Source: Brachionus manjavacas (Eukaryota > Rotifera > Eurotatoria > Ploima > Brachionidae). Taken from it: DNA of 64,000 nucleotides. A program made the position numbers and the translations under genes. The notes beneath the pieces were generated by a model. The model was not told the origin of the DNA. It saw only the letters and a list, made by a program, of their open reading frames with translations, and did not search any database. Shown here in pieces: positions 33,931 to 44,419 of this stretch (position 1 is the stretch's first letter; the number at the start of each line of letters is the position of its first letter). The stretch covers positions 5,890,001-5,954,000 of the forward strand of contig JAHQIY010000003.1 in the NCBI GenBank assembly GCA_019054805.1, given 5' to 3'.

Positions 33931-36450
33931 TCCTTTATATAGTCCCTAGACCCGTTGGACTGGTATCCAAGATTAGTTCTGTGTCCCACTTGGTGTTATA
34001 ATAACCGAAGATCTGTCCCGTAGCAGCCTTCTTATACTTATTATCCATTGAAACTTGTTTCTTGTCAACTTTCATATAGTATCGAAAATGTCAGCATTGT
34101 TTTCTATGAAACTATCACAATAAGTACCGAGACCAAGTAAAATGCTTAGCCCCCAGAGATTTCGGTGTAGCCGCCTCTCTCAAAGCCATCATTCATAAAT
34201 CCGTAAAATTGAACTTAGGCTTTGCCTATTTCTCACTTTTTCTCATTGACAGTGAGGCTTTTCTTGTCCAATCTATTGAATTACTTATCCACTCTCTCGT
34301 CATGCTAGACCAATTTTTCTCCAAAAACCAGAATGTCACTCATGTTGGGATCAGTACAAGCGGACACTTGACCGGCCAAAATTTTCAGAAATCTTTGAGC
34401 GGGCGGTCATTTGACCGGTTAGCTAGGCGGTCTAATTTTTGGACCGCCAAAATAAACGGTCAAAAATAAACGGGTGGCCTAAAAAGCGGCCAACTTTTTG
34501 GCGAGCGGTCACTAGATTTTATGTAATATTCTGAAAATAAAAAATAAAAAAAACTTTAAAAATATTTTTAAAATAAATTAAGAAAATTTTTTCTACTTTT
34601 TTTATCATTTTAATTAGTTATTTTTTAAATATTAAAAACATTTTTTCGAAAAAAATATCAATTTAAGTGGCTAACCGCCAAAAATTTGACCGTATTGTTG
34701 ACCGCTTATTTTTTTACCGCTCGTATTTTTGACCGTCTGTATTTTTAGACCGTTTATTTTGGCGGTCCAAAATTAGACCGCCTAGCTAACCGGTCAAATG
34801 GCCGCAAAAAAGCGTCCGAGTAATGGACCGGTTTGTCTTGGCCGTTTCTAACACTAATGTATACCCATCAAATGTCTCTTATGTCTAAAAATTTCGAAAT
34901 GCGTTCTAAAAGTCTTCAGTTCTATTGATCCTTATGCAAATGGACACTGAAGAAAACCGTCCTTCAGGTCAAGTTTTGAAAAATATTTCGTATCGTGTTC
35001 GCTTAATGGCTTTGTCTGCTGGACTAGCGTCAATAACAAATCTAAGACGATTTTCTGATTTAAGCACTAACATAGCTGGTAAAATTCAACTTGTCGGACC
35101 ATTTGCCTCTTCAAATACACCATCAGCTTGCCTTTACCGAATAATTCTCTCAATTTGACTGAGCAGATGAAATGGGATGCGATCATGATTCCTTTAAACT
35201 GGTAGAACTGACTTCCAGTGAATGTCCAGTTTAATCTCGAAGTCTGTCAGATTTGCAAGCATGCCACAAAATACTTCTGGATATCTTTCTTTTAAATGAT
35301 TCAAGTTAATCTATTGCTGAGAACTTTACAAGCTATTCTATTTTGCTCAACTTTTTAACACACTCAAGCTCACTTGCCGATTTAACATTTTTCTGAACCA
35401 CTAACCACTGCAACTCTAGTCAATACAAACCTCTCATTGTATTTTATAATTATGGTAAACTCACCTGCAAATCTTAAAGGACTCTTTCTTTGGAATGCAA
35501 AAACATTACCAATGATTGGCTCCAATTTTGGTTTGTTAATAAACTTTTCATAACTACACTCTTCTATGATATCTAAACTACAGCTCGTGTCAATCAACAT
35601 TTCAGTCATCAGATTTTCATTCCCAAATTCCACAGTAACCAAAGGCAAACTAATATTATTTTCACTCACTGAGAAAACATAGTCATCACATTCTTCTATT
35701 ATGTCAGTAAAATGGTTCAAAGTAGCTATTGGCTTCCATTTCCCCTCGGCAGTATCACCAAATCGACTTCTACACACTGAGCTAAAATGGTTCCTGTTCG
35801 AACATTTATTACACTTTTAGCCTTTCGAAGGGCAAGATTCATAACCAGAGTCATGCTCATAAAATCCACATTTATTTTCTCTGTTTATACTTTCATTATT
35901 TCTCTCAGTTATTCCATTTTTTGCTTTTCTTCAAAAATACTGCTTGATTGAAATTTCGCAATTTCCATGTTTCGCCCAAGATTAATCAACTAATTAATTT
36001 CCAAGCTTTCAGTAATTGCTATAAAAACGTAAAGCTTCTGAAAAACAACTTTGTATAATTCTTGACTTTATCTTCGAGTCCATGTCGGCAAATTCACAAT
36101 TCTTTGCTAAAACCCACAATCTGTTCAAAATAAAAAGTCAAATTGTTCGTTTCTAGCCTGTTTGGCTTTTTAGAAAAAATATTTCTCATATTCCGCATTG
36201 AAATCATGCACTTCAAATCATGTTCCGTCTTTTCCATTGACTGCTACATCTCGAAAACTCTTTCTCTCACATAATAGGAAAAACAAGTTTTCTGAACCAC
36301 GTCATCATAATCCCTAAATTTTTTTCAAGCTTTTGCAACCATCAAATTTTCAAAACGAATCTTGTAAGTTGACCATCGCGAGCCTACACTTGAAACATTC
36401 ACATCAGGATTAAATGAGCCAAAACCTCTCCAGTCATTTGTTTTGTTCGC
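33930..36450 (-). mobile_element. Ty3/gypsy LTR retrotransposon relic (gag-protease-RT-start of RNase H)
   Basis: On the minus strand, domains come in gypsy order. Gag: SVGSRWSTYKIRFENLMVAKA near 36380-36320. Zinc knuckles near 35870-35770, the second a perfect C-x2-C-x4-H-x4-C. Aspartic protease at 35777-35382 with IDTSCS in place of the canonical D[TS]G triad. RT from about 35300 (ERYPEVFCGMLANLTDFEIK, RRIPFHL-type segment, EEANGPTS, FVIDASPADKAIKR, then KLDLKDGFLQ in a shifted frame). After the MITE insertion at 34340-34856 the RT resumes (DILVFGEKL, HDERVDK, LTVNEKK) and ends with YYNTKWDTELILDTSPTGLG near 33990. Stops, shifts, the altered protease triad and the missing integrase make it dead. 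It is described as broken only. Confidence 0.9.
34340..34856. mobile_element. hAT-type MITE, copy 2, inserted in the gypsy relic
   Basis: About 517 bp. The left end (GTTGGGATCAGTACAAGCGG) and right end match copy 1 at 23034-23405, including CACTT(A/G)ACCGGCCAAAATTTT at the left and GGACCGGTTTGTCTTG near the right. Long inner arms are near-perfect inverted repeats: GACCGGTTAGCTAGGCGGTC at about 34413-34432, and its complement near 34780. The flanking 8-mers are only weakly alike. RT reading resumes on both sides, so it inserted into an existing gypsy copy. The 86-aa frame at 34209-34469 is an artefact of this junction. Confidence 0.85.
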
Positions 36451-36459
36451 AGCGCCAGA

Positions 36460-36760
36460 TGTTTTATCTTGGAAAAAAGTAGAAAGAAACAAGTCTTTTG
36501 TTTTAGTTTTTATTTTAAAGCCAACTAGATAATATAAAATAAAGTCTTTTTATAGATGATTGTGGGCGTGCGCCTCTTATTCACAAACAACAGCTATCGT
36601 TAACTAAAATTAAAAAAAACAGTTTAACTCTTAAGTCTAAAATCTAATTAAACACAATTCTAACATTTTGATTAAGTATACTAAGATACTACAGTATCCT
36701 TTTTCAGGAGCTGGTGTTTCTAAAAAGCTTTTTCTTCAAAAAACTAACTACTTCGTTACA
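36460..36760 (-). repeat. Candidate 5' LTR of the gypsy relic
   Basis: Reading the minus strand, a 301-bp stretch begins TGTAACGAAG (36760) and ends AAAACA (36460), giving the TG...CA ends of an LTR. A TATA-like CTATAAAAAG lies near 36550. Directly after its end comes TCTGGCGCTGCGAAC, in the place of a tRNA primer-binding site, and then the gag frame. No second LTR was found near 33.9 kb, so the pair cannot be compared. Confidence 0.4.
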
Positions 36761-36879
36761 TCTTTCCCTTTGTCACCAACTAGTGGTGAATAATTTGAAT
36801 CTTTCGAATCAATCGACTACGATTTGACTCGGAAATTTTAAGTTCTCAATTTTAAATGTCTTATTTTATGTAAAAGAGC

Positions 36880-37190
36880 ATGTTTAAATGTTTATTTTCT
36901 CTTCAGAAGTATTATCTCTTTCTTCTTTGGTTTAATCTCCCAGTTCTTATCAATTTTTTTTACTGAGGATGGTGTAATAACTTGCGTTATTACTTGCTTT
37001 TTTAAGGCATTTTCAAAATTTATGATTGTATCAAGTGATTCGTTTAGACTTTGCATTTCCCTTTTTAGTTTCCTCATTTAAATCTTGGTCACTCATGGCC
37101 AGAAGTGCTGTCACCAATATATAATATATCGATTGGGTTCATTCAGGCCTAGAGTATGATATGTGGTGGAATAAAGATGAAATGTTAATA
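36880..37190 (-). mobile_element. Possible second LTR-element 5' leader with short gag-like frame
   Basis: The minus strand reads ATATTGGTGACAGCACTTCT (near 37120-37100), a primer-binding-site-like leader, then an ATG and a 61-codon lysine-rich coiled-coil-like frame (MRKLKREMQSLNESLDTI, 37077-36892) that a one-base shift would join to the upstream ATG. This looks like the start of another LTR retroelement gag, cut off before the LTR at 36760. No domain confirms it. Confidence 0.3.
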
Positions 37191-37199
37191 ATTATGCAA

Positions 37200-38697
37200 A
37201 TCAACTACTTAAAAAAAAATTTTAAGGTTCATAAACAAATACATTTTAAAGGAAAAAAAATAAAAGAATATTCGTGACAGAACAAATTTTATATTCATTT
37301 AAAAAATACAGTACATTATGCTATAATTAAGCCAGGTGAAACGTTTTATAATTAGAGAATAGAATTTTGGTTGACTAAAAAAATGAAAACTATTAAAATT
37401 TACTTGAAAGATGGCAATATCTTTTGTCACATTTAAAAAGTATGTAGATAATTTTTTTTTAAAATGATGGTAGTTTTTCTGATTATATTGACAAAGAGAA
37501 AAAATTTTGCATGTGTCAAAAAAGTTTTGAAAACAAAGAAAAAGAAGAATCACTTGTAAATTTCTAAATTCGTTCTTAAAAAAGGATGAGAATAAATTTA
37601 TCAAAAATTCACTTAAATTCTAATTTAAATTTAAAGAATTACTTTACAATCAAAAAAACTGAAATCAATAGAAATAATATGATTTCTAATGTTTTTATGA
37701 TATTTTAGATATTATTTTTTATAAATTTTTATTTAATCATTTTTTAATAAATTTATTTAGATCGTAAAAGTTGTTCAAAATAATCAATTTTTTGTTTATA
37801 AATTGATCGAAAGAAGGCTAAAAAGCTAAATAGTAACGATTTTGTTTGAGTTAATAGCATTTCTTGAGGTAAACTTAGAGTTAACTTTTAAATTTAAAAT
37901 TCTAAATATAATTGTGGAAAATTTTAATTCTAGCAGCATTCTGACAAAAATTAATAATTCTGTAACAAATTGTTTAATTTTTATGTTTAATAATTTCTAC
38001 GAAAATGAATTTAGGTAAATGTTATTTAAGATTGTTTTTATTAATAAATAAGGTATGAAAAAAAATATTTTAGTCCTACATAAATTGTGTGCCATTTAAA
38101 ATATTAAAAAATTTTATTTAAATTAAATGAATTAAATGATTATCAGTCTCCTAGGACATCGGCCTGTTGTTTTATTTTATTTTTTCAAAAAACAAGAAGT
38201 AAAAGTCTATATAATCTTTTTTTATAAAAGAATTATTAAAAAAACAAGAAAAATGATTCTTTTTTTGGGAGAAAAATTAAAAATTTATCTTTTCAAATCA
38301 AATTAATCCTTTTTTTGAAAAAAAATCGAAAATCAATTTATCAAATGGTTTTAAAAAACTTTTTTTTTAAGATTTTCATACCATTTAAAACATGCTACAT
38401 TAAAATTATTTAAACTAATTCATAGATTAATGTTTTATATAATATTTAAATTGAAAAGTCTTTCTATTTAATTGATATTCAACTTCAAGTTACCCAAAAA
38501 ATACGTACCCATACCCTAACTTGCACTCAAATACCTGATAAAAAAGATAACCCAAACCTCAAAAATGTTAGGTGGAAATTTCAGAATTTTAGTTCCTTTT
38601 CATTTAACTATTGAGAAAAGAATTTCAAAAGAAAACAAATTTAAGGTTACTTTTAGTTTAATTTTTATTTTTTAGGTTAATTTTTTTTTAAATTAAA
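37200..38697. other. AT-rich spacer
   Basis: No supported gene. The 101-aa minus-strand frame at 37299-37604 is low complexity. A degenerate region rich in TACCC words lies near 38490-38560. Confidence 0.4.
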
Positions 38698-39489
38698 TTA
38701 CAGAATTTTTTTTTTTTTTTTATTTTCGATTTTTTGATCTTTTTCAATTTTGTTATCATAAGTTGACCATATTTTGATTCTACCATTCCTAGAGCCAGTG
38801 ACCAAATTTCCAGTTTTTAAAATTGTAAAACTACTTATTCTATTACAATTATAATCGTCAATTGTATGCACATATTGACTACTTTCTAAATTCCACTGCT
38901 TCAAAATTCCATCATGAGACAAGCTTAAAAAACAAATTTCATCATGACATAATTGAATTTGATTGATATGAGATTGGTGTCCTTCGAAAGATTTTGAGCA
39001 ATCTCCTGTATTCAAGTTCCAAAGTTTTATTGTTCTGTCAAATGATCCGCTCAAAAGCTTTTCTTTGTTCGCTGATATTTCAATACACGTCACAGAACCA
39101 GAATGTCCTGTGAATGTATTAATGCATTCAAGTGAAGAAATCTTCCAATATTTCAACGTTTTATAGTCGGATCCACTGATTAAATGATCATTTTTTACAG
39201 CACATAAGCAATTGATAAAATTTGAATGACCAACTAACAAATGATATCTATTATCTTTTGTTTCTGTTGTATAATTAGTCCACGCATCAATTTGGATATG
39301 ACTTTTACCAGAAAATGCCATTGCAACATATTTTTCTTCGATTTGGGTTAAAGCTGCTATACAATTATCCAAACAAGCCTGACTATTTAAAATTTTTGTT
39401 TGACTTAAAGAGTAGCAACATAAGCCAATATCATATGCAAAAAGAAGATCTTTCTTTTCTAAAATTGGGATCTTTATTAAAACAATCAA
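38698..39489 (-). CDS. WD40-repeat protein, 3' exon (N-terminus unresolved)
   Basis: About 260 residues with at least four WD40 blades: GHSNFINCLCAVKNDHLISG ending LKYWK; GHSGSVTCIEISANKEKLLSG ending IKLWN; GHQSHINQI ending LKQWN; a last blade ending IKIWS. Each keeps the GH...SGS/D...[KI]xW pattern. A lysine-rich tail follows. WD40 propellers are protein-interaction scaffolds; nothing here tells the partner. The frame opens after an in-frame TGA near 39520 with TTG at 39489, and its first ATG is about 55 codons in. The 5' end is therefore probably spliced; AATTTTAG near 39470-39463 could be the acceptor. An upstream exon was not found. Confidence 0.75.
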   Translation of the reverse strand: MIVLIKIPILEKKDLLFAYDIGLCCYSLSQTKILNSQACLDNCIAALTQIEEKYVAMAFSGKSHIQIDAWTNYTTETKDNRYHLLVGHSNFINCLCAVKNDHLISGSDYKTLKYWKISSLECINTFTGHSGSVTCIEISANKEKLLSGSFDRTIKLWNLNTGDCSKSFEGHQSHINQIQLCHDEICFLSLSHDGILKQWNLESSQYVHTIDDYNCNRISSFTILKTGNLVTGSRNGRIKIWSTYDNKIEKDQKIENKKKKKIL

Positions 39490-40285
39490 ATTGGTTTTGG
39501 TTGATAAGAGAAATTTTACTATTCATTTTTAGAATCGTTTTAACTTTATTTTGATAAAGAAAATATAATTTTATTTAAATTTTAATGTCATTTTTTTGCA
39601 CTAATAAAGTTTAATTTTAAGCGAGAATAAGCACATTGAATAATTTATTTTATAAATAATGGTCAAGCATATAATTTGGCAAATAATTATAAATTTATCA
39701 TTGAAATTTTAACTCACATCGTGCTATTTTTAGTCAAATGATTGATACCTACATATGTGCAATTGGCAACCTTGATTGTGTTTTAAATGGAAAAAATAAA
39801 ATAGGCTATATGCTTTATAATATAAGAGTAACTAATTTGATTTTAGTTATTGTAGTAGTATTTGATGGATTTTTCAATTTTTCCATAAAAAAAATGTTAT
39901 CTCCAACGAATTGATTGTTTCACAACCTGAAACTTAAAGTTTTTGATTGAAAAAAAAATGAGCTATCGTAGTACTAATATTTTTTTAGACGTCAGATCAA
40001 AATCAAAGCTGATAAATTATAATTTTTATTTTCAATTAAGACTTAATTGAAAGTGCTGCAATTATCAAACTTATTCTGAATGAAGACTAAAAATTAAAAA
40101 TGATTAAAAATGTTTTAGGATGGGCAAGATGGTGTTTTCTGTCAGCAAAAGAGTTGTGAAGTTACAAAATTAAATGGGAATACAATACTTAAAAATAAAA
40201 TAAAAGCATTTGTAGGCTTTTTATCAGACTTGTTTATAAGTCACAGTTTTAAGTCTAAGTCACAAAAATTTAAGTCAAAGTTATG
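39490..40285. other. AT-rich spacer
   Basis: No gene recognised. It could hold the missing first exon or exons of the minus-strand WD40 gene, but none could be supported. Confidence 0.35.
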
Positions 40286-40289
40286 ACTT

Positions 40290-40430
40290 GCACAAAAATT
40301 TTTATCAATACCTGCTTCATCTGGACCAGTTGAAAGAATTATTTTCTAAATCTGGTTACATTTACAGAGCACATAGGCCAAGATTAACGGCCAGGAATTT
40401 GGAAGCAACTAATACGATTTTTAAAATTTA
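40290..40430 (+). pseudogene. hAT transposase C-terminal (dimerisation domain) relic
   Basis: One frame reads LAQKFLSIPASSGPVERI, then after a one-base shift FSKSGYIYRAHRPRLTARNL and EATNTIF. This is the C-terminal hAT dimerisation signature (IPA[ST]S.P.ER.FS..G......R..L...N.E). A stop codon precedes LAQ and the frame break lies between ERI and FSK. No DDE region or terminal repeats could be placed. It is evidence that an autonomous hAT once occupied this genome, as the MITEs require. Confidence 0.75.
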
Positions 40431-41019
40431 ACCACAAACAAAGTTGTTGAATAAAATTTGTAAATAAAACATTTTATTAAGGATTAAATTGTTAGAATTT
40501 TTACTTGCTTTTTAATTTTTATTTGCACAGATACAAATTTTCATTTCATTTGATTTTATAAATTTTATCATAAATTGATCGTGGATCAGCAAAAATTAAA
40601 TCAATAAAATCAAAAAAACTTGGATTTTGAACAGATATTCAAATAATAAAGGTAATTTTTTCTAATGAATTTTAAGGGTCCTACTTAAACACTGGTCCTC
40701 AAATTTAGTAAATTTCCTGATCCAAACTTATTTTACAAAGCAAAAATATTACTTTTAAAAGTTTTAAAATATCATTTAGTTTGCAAGATTTTTAATTTCT
40801 TGAAAATTGAATTTTTAATATTTTTATTATGTAGAGAAATTCACGAGCTTTCCAAAATTGTATCTAGTTTTTGTTTAGGAAACATTATTTTTGAGATTTT
40901 TCAGGAATTTTTTTAATAATTAAAAAATTTGAATTTTTTAAATATGATATTTTCTGATTTAGAGTCGATGCAAAGGGATGCAAACAAATAAAGCAAAGAG
41001 TGCCCATGCTAGACTCCGA

Positions 41020-41330
41020 CCGCCATGGAAATCAACCTGCTTCAGCAAAGAAACAAAACTTAAAATATACAACAGTGTTGTAAAAGCAACACTAATTTAC
41101 GATAGCGAATGGTAGGGGTGTGTGTACCTGACAAAAAAGCCTGTCAGGTACACACACCTTCCACACTGGAAGCTTGCTGAGTATCCTCGGGATAAATTGG
41201 CCTAAGGCATGTTCAAAAACTGACCAATACATAAGAAAAAATTCAGAGCCAATCTCAACACCAACGCAAGAAATTTCCAAGGCAGACCAGTCTTACCTTG
41301 CCAGAAGGGGTGTGGCCAGTTTTTAAAAAG
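41020..41330 (+). mobile_element. LINE relic, copy F (post-RT region)
   Basis: Frames give KTKLKIYNSVVKATLIYDSE (about 41055-41110) and THTFHTGSLLSILGINWPK (about 41150-41205), then RKNSEP...AS(F). This follows the 'KLKIYN..V...LLYGSE.W' and 'F....LR.ILGI.W' blocks that come after the RT domain in many LINEs. Between the two blocks sits a 17-bp inverted repeat (41117-41158) that is not part of the family pattern. Confidence 0.65.
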
Positions 41331-42660
41331 TTAGTAGACGCTCTAAGGTAACAAAAAAAAGCAAGTAGGCGCGTCTACCATGTAAAAATAAAGGAAATTA
41401 AATTAAAATCAAGTTTTTTTGTTCAAAAAGAGTTTTATTCAAAAAATATCTATCTAAAATAATGGATTTAAAACGTAATTAAGAAAAATTTTAAATAAAA
41501 TCAAAAAATGTTCCAAAGCGAAATTTGCTAATTTACTTTGATTCTCTTCAGAAATTAAATAAATTTTTTGTTAATCATTTTTTTAAAATACAGATCTTTT
41601 AGATAAATAAATAGATAATTTTAGAGTGATGACCTCTCAAAGTTGTTCCGAAGCGAGGCCTCATATAACCTCAGATCTTTTACATAGTTTTTATTTGCTT
41701 TTATACAAGTTTCGAATACAGATCAATCTTAGCTTGGAGCTTTTTTATCAGTTATAATTTTCTTTTTCGCTTTTTTTTATATGAACAGAATTTTTTTTTG
41801 ACAATTAATTCCAAGAATGAGTAGACGCGTTACACAAAACATAGAAAAAAGCAAGAGTAGAGCTAATTTACTCTCACAGTCGCTAATTGTAATATAATTA
41901 AAATACAAGATTTTAATTTAAGATTTTATTATTAATTAATAAAAATTAAAAATTTGATAACTTTGCAAAGACTAATTCCTTCAGAAACAAGATTTTGGTA
42001 GAATATTGTCAGCTTTCAGTTTATACCGTTTGCAGCCAAATTGATGAATAAGAATAAGATCGCTAAAGGTACTTTTGATTTAAAAATTATCAAAATTTTC
42101 AATTAGATATATCAAAAGAAATAATAAGATAAAAATCATTTTCTTACAATCAATTATTAAGTTTGTTAAGTAAAAAGATTTAAAAAAAAATATTGCTAAT
42201 TTTAAAGATTTCGAATTTTAATATCTTGAATAATTATACAATAAATACTTATTAATTTAATCATAATTACGTTTTAAAGTCTACAATTAATAAGAAAAAG
42301 TTAGTTTCAAATAGATCAAAATTTTATAGCCTTGAAATCAAAGAATAAAATAAAAGATGCTTAACCTGTTATTAGAAAAGATAATTTGTAAAATTGATTT
42401 TCTTTAAAAAACAACAAAAAAAGTATTTAATTCTTTAAAAATCAAAAATTTTAATTTTAGAGATATTGTTAAAAATTATGCTGAAAAGTTGAATTAAGTT
42501 CATTATTGTTTTTCGTTTGAGTTCTTTTTTATTAAAAACATATTCAAATTTTTGAGATAAGTAATAGAAAAGTTGAATAACTAACTAATACCTGCTTATA
42601 AAATTATAAAATTTATTAGTTAAACAACATTTTTGTTTATTTTCTTCTCAATTCTTTATA
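41331..42660. other. AT-rich spacer
   Basis: No gene, RNA gene or repeat was recognised. Confidence 0.4.
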
Positions 42661-42671
42661 CGCCAATACGA

Positions 42672-43019
42672 GGTTTTGTGAAATTAAGTACAAATGAACA
42701 GAACTAAACGATAAAAAATAAAATATTTCTTGTCTTTGAGTTCAAAAATAGTTAAATGGATTCAGCATGATGCATCGTACATGGTTCCATCTACTATCAA
42801 AGTCTACTAATGATGTACAAAATCTCTGCAAAATGCACCACGCTCGTATATTAGAAATTTAATTTCTGCTTAATTTGCAGAGTTTATCAGACTTTGACAG
42901 TTGATGGAATCATCTACGCTGCACCATATTGCTTTCACATAACTTTTTTTGAACCTTAAGGCAAAAATATTTTATTTTTTTTATTTTTTTCTGTTCATTT
43001 GTACTGAATTTCACAAGAT
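42672..43019. mobile_element. 348-bp foldback MITE with perfect 9-bp target-site duplication
   Basis: The two arms are inverted copies over most of the element: left TTTTGTGAAATTAAGTACAA and on to GAACAGAA; right, reversed, CTTGTGAAATTCAGTACAA and on to GAACAGAA. Inner segments (TTCCATC(T/A)ACT(A/G)TCAAAGTCT) also pair. Identical direct repeats CCAATACGA flank it at 42663-42671 and 43020-43028. A 9-bp duplication fits Mutator-like elements, but the family is not shown by the sequence. No ORF. Confidence 0.85.
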
Positions 43020-43159
43020 CCAATACGATTATTTTTATTGACAATCTTTAAAGTGGGATTTTTTCATTTTAATTTTGTTTCCGGAAATACTTTATTTTAC
43101 TTGTTAGATTTTTTGAAATAGCTATAATATCAAAAACTTTACTTCACTTTAACATATTT

Positions 43160-43645
43160 GTATATGTAACATTAAATTTCTATAACACGTTAATTTATAA
43201 ATTTACTGGTCTACCAGTAAAAATGTATAACAAATAGGAATAATATTATGTTTTGTTTTTTTACTAGTAATTTTGAAAATTTACTTTTCAGTTAGTAATT
43301 ATGTAAAGCAATTTTTTAGTTTTAGTAATATACTAAAACTTGAAGAATGGTCAATACAGAGCCATCAAATGAAGATTTTCCTATTGATGATATTATCGAT
43401 AAAGCTAATTCCTTGTTGGGTATAAGAAATAGTGTACATGATAATCAACAAAAACAAGCACAAAAAATGATGACAAGAAGTAAGAAATATATTCCAGAAG
43501 CTTCAGTAAATTACTTATTAAAAAAAAATCAGTAAATATCTAAAAATTTTTTTGTTTTACATTTTTACTGTTAGACCAGTAAATTTGTAAATGTACGTGT
43601 TTTAGAATTTTACGGTAACATTTACATATTCTAAAAATATTTTTA
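43160..43645. mobile_element. Foldback element with palindromic arms around a small ORF
   Basis: The left arm (about 43160-43235) and right arm (about 43555-43645) are inverted copies of about 75 bp: ATATGTAA...ATAACACGT.AATTTA.AAATTTACTGGTCTA...CAGTAAAAATGTA. Each arm itself has a hairpin: TTTACTGGT-CT-ACCAGTAAA at the left, and TTTACTG...CCAGTAAA at the right. Between them lies an ATG-started 62-codon frame. The outer limits and a target-site duplication are uncertain. Confidence 0.65.
43347..43535 (+). CDS. Small ORF (62 aa) inside the foldback element
   Basis: An ATG-started frame whose product looks protein-like: it begins MVNTEPSNEDFPIDDIIDKA and ends SVNYLLKKNQ, acidic at the N-terminus and basic in KKMMTRSKKY. 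A perfect hairpin (AGTTTTAGT, 5-nt loop, ACTAAAACT; 43318-43340) ends six bases before the ATG. No family was recognised. It could be a captured gene piece, a transposon accessory protein or a remnant of a longer transposase. Confidence 0.4.
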   Translation: MVNTEPSNEDFPIDDIIDKANSLLGIRNSVHDNQQKQAQKMMTRSKKYIPEASVNYLLKKNQ

Positions 43646-44039
43646 TCATATTTAATTTTTTTGTTATGATTTTAATTTAAAAGCGAATTTAAAAAAAATA
43701 ATAATTTATCTATCTGCCGAGGCACAGCCTGTTGATAAACCTTGAAACTTTGAAAAATTCATTTTAAAAAATAAAAGAGCCAAATCACTAGCTTCTAGTC
43801 TTGATGATAAATGCAAATGGAAAATAAGGAAAAAAAATTAAAATGAAAGTTGATCTTCGATCGAACACATTTCTTGAAATACTCTCTTAGTAGTACTCTT
43901 GATTTAATATTTCCACTTAAAATCATTTAAAAAAAATAATTTTTAATTAATGGGAAATAATTAAAAATTAAAAAAATATCATTAAATACTAAGATGAATT
44001 AGAACATTAGCTTTTCAAGTGAAGAATTAAGATATGAAT

Positions 44040-44412
44040 TGAAATATTGATCAATTGATTTCTTTTTAAAACCATTTGGAAAATACTGATCTAAACCTAA
44101 GAATTTAAGAAACAAATCTAAAGCCAAAACGAAAAAAAGCTTCTTATTATAAAATTTGAATTATTATTTATTTTGTTTTGTTCCTAATCTTAATTTATTC
44201 TCAGAAACTTCTCAGATATCAAAATAAAGGATGCAATTCAAAATTCAATACACAACGAGGTAACTAAAAAACTTTAACTAAAAGTGCCAAATCGAGTTTC
44301 TGAATTGAGTGAAATAAATGTTAGGACATTTCTGAGTCATACTGTTCCATTTGTTATCAGACTGGTAGAGGAATACAAAGTGGATTTAGAATCAAGATAT
44401 AATGAAAACCGG
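44040..44412 (+). repeat. Decayed coding repeat, copy 1
   Basis: Aligns with 49640-50030 in the same orientation (TGATCTAAACCTAA, then ATTCAAAATTCA, then TGAATTGAGTGAA...AAATGTTAGG, then CTGAGTCAT.(C/T)TGTT, then GAATACAAAG, then TCAAGATATA). In one frame both copies give related protein: here VSELSEINVRTFLSH...VEEYK...SRY. This suggests a dead protein-coding repeat, perhaps a transposase fragment. Confidence 0.55.
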
Positions 44413-44419
44413 CTTTGAT

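Noticed and set aside
34209-34469. 86-aa plus-strand ORF
   Set aside because: It spans the junction of gypsy antisense sequence and the MITE.
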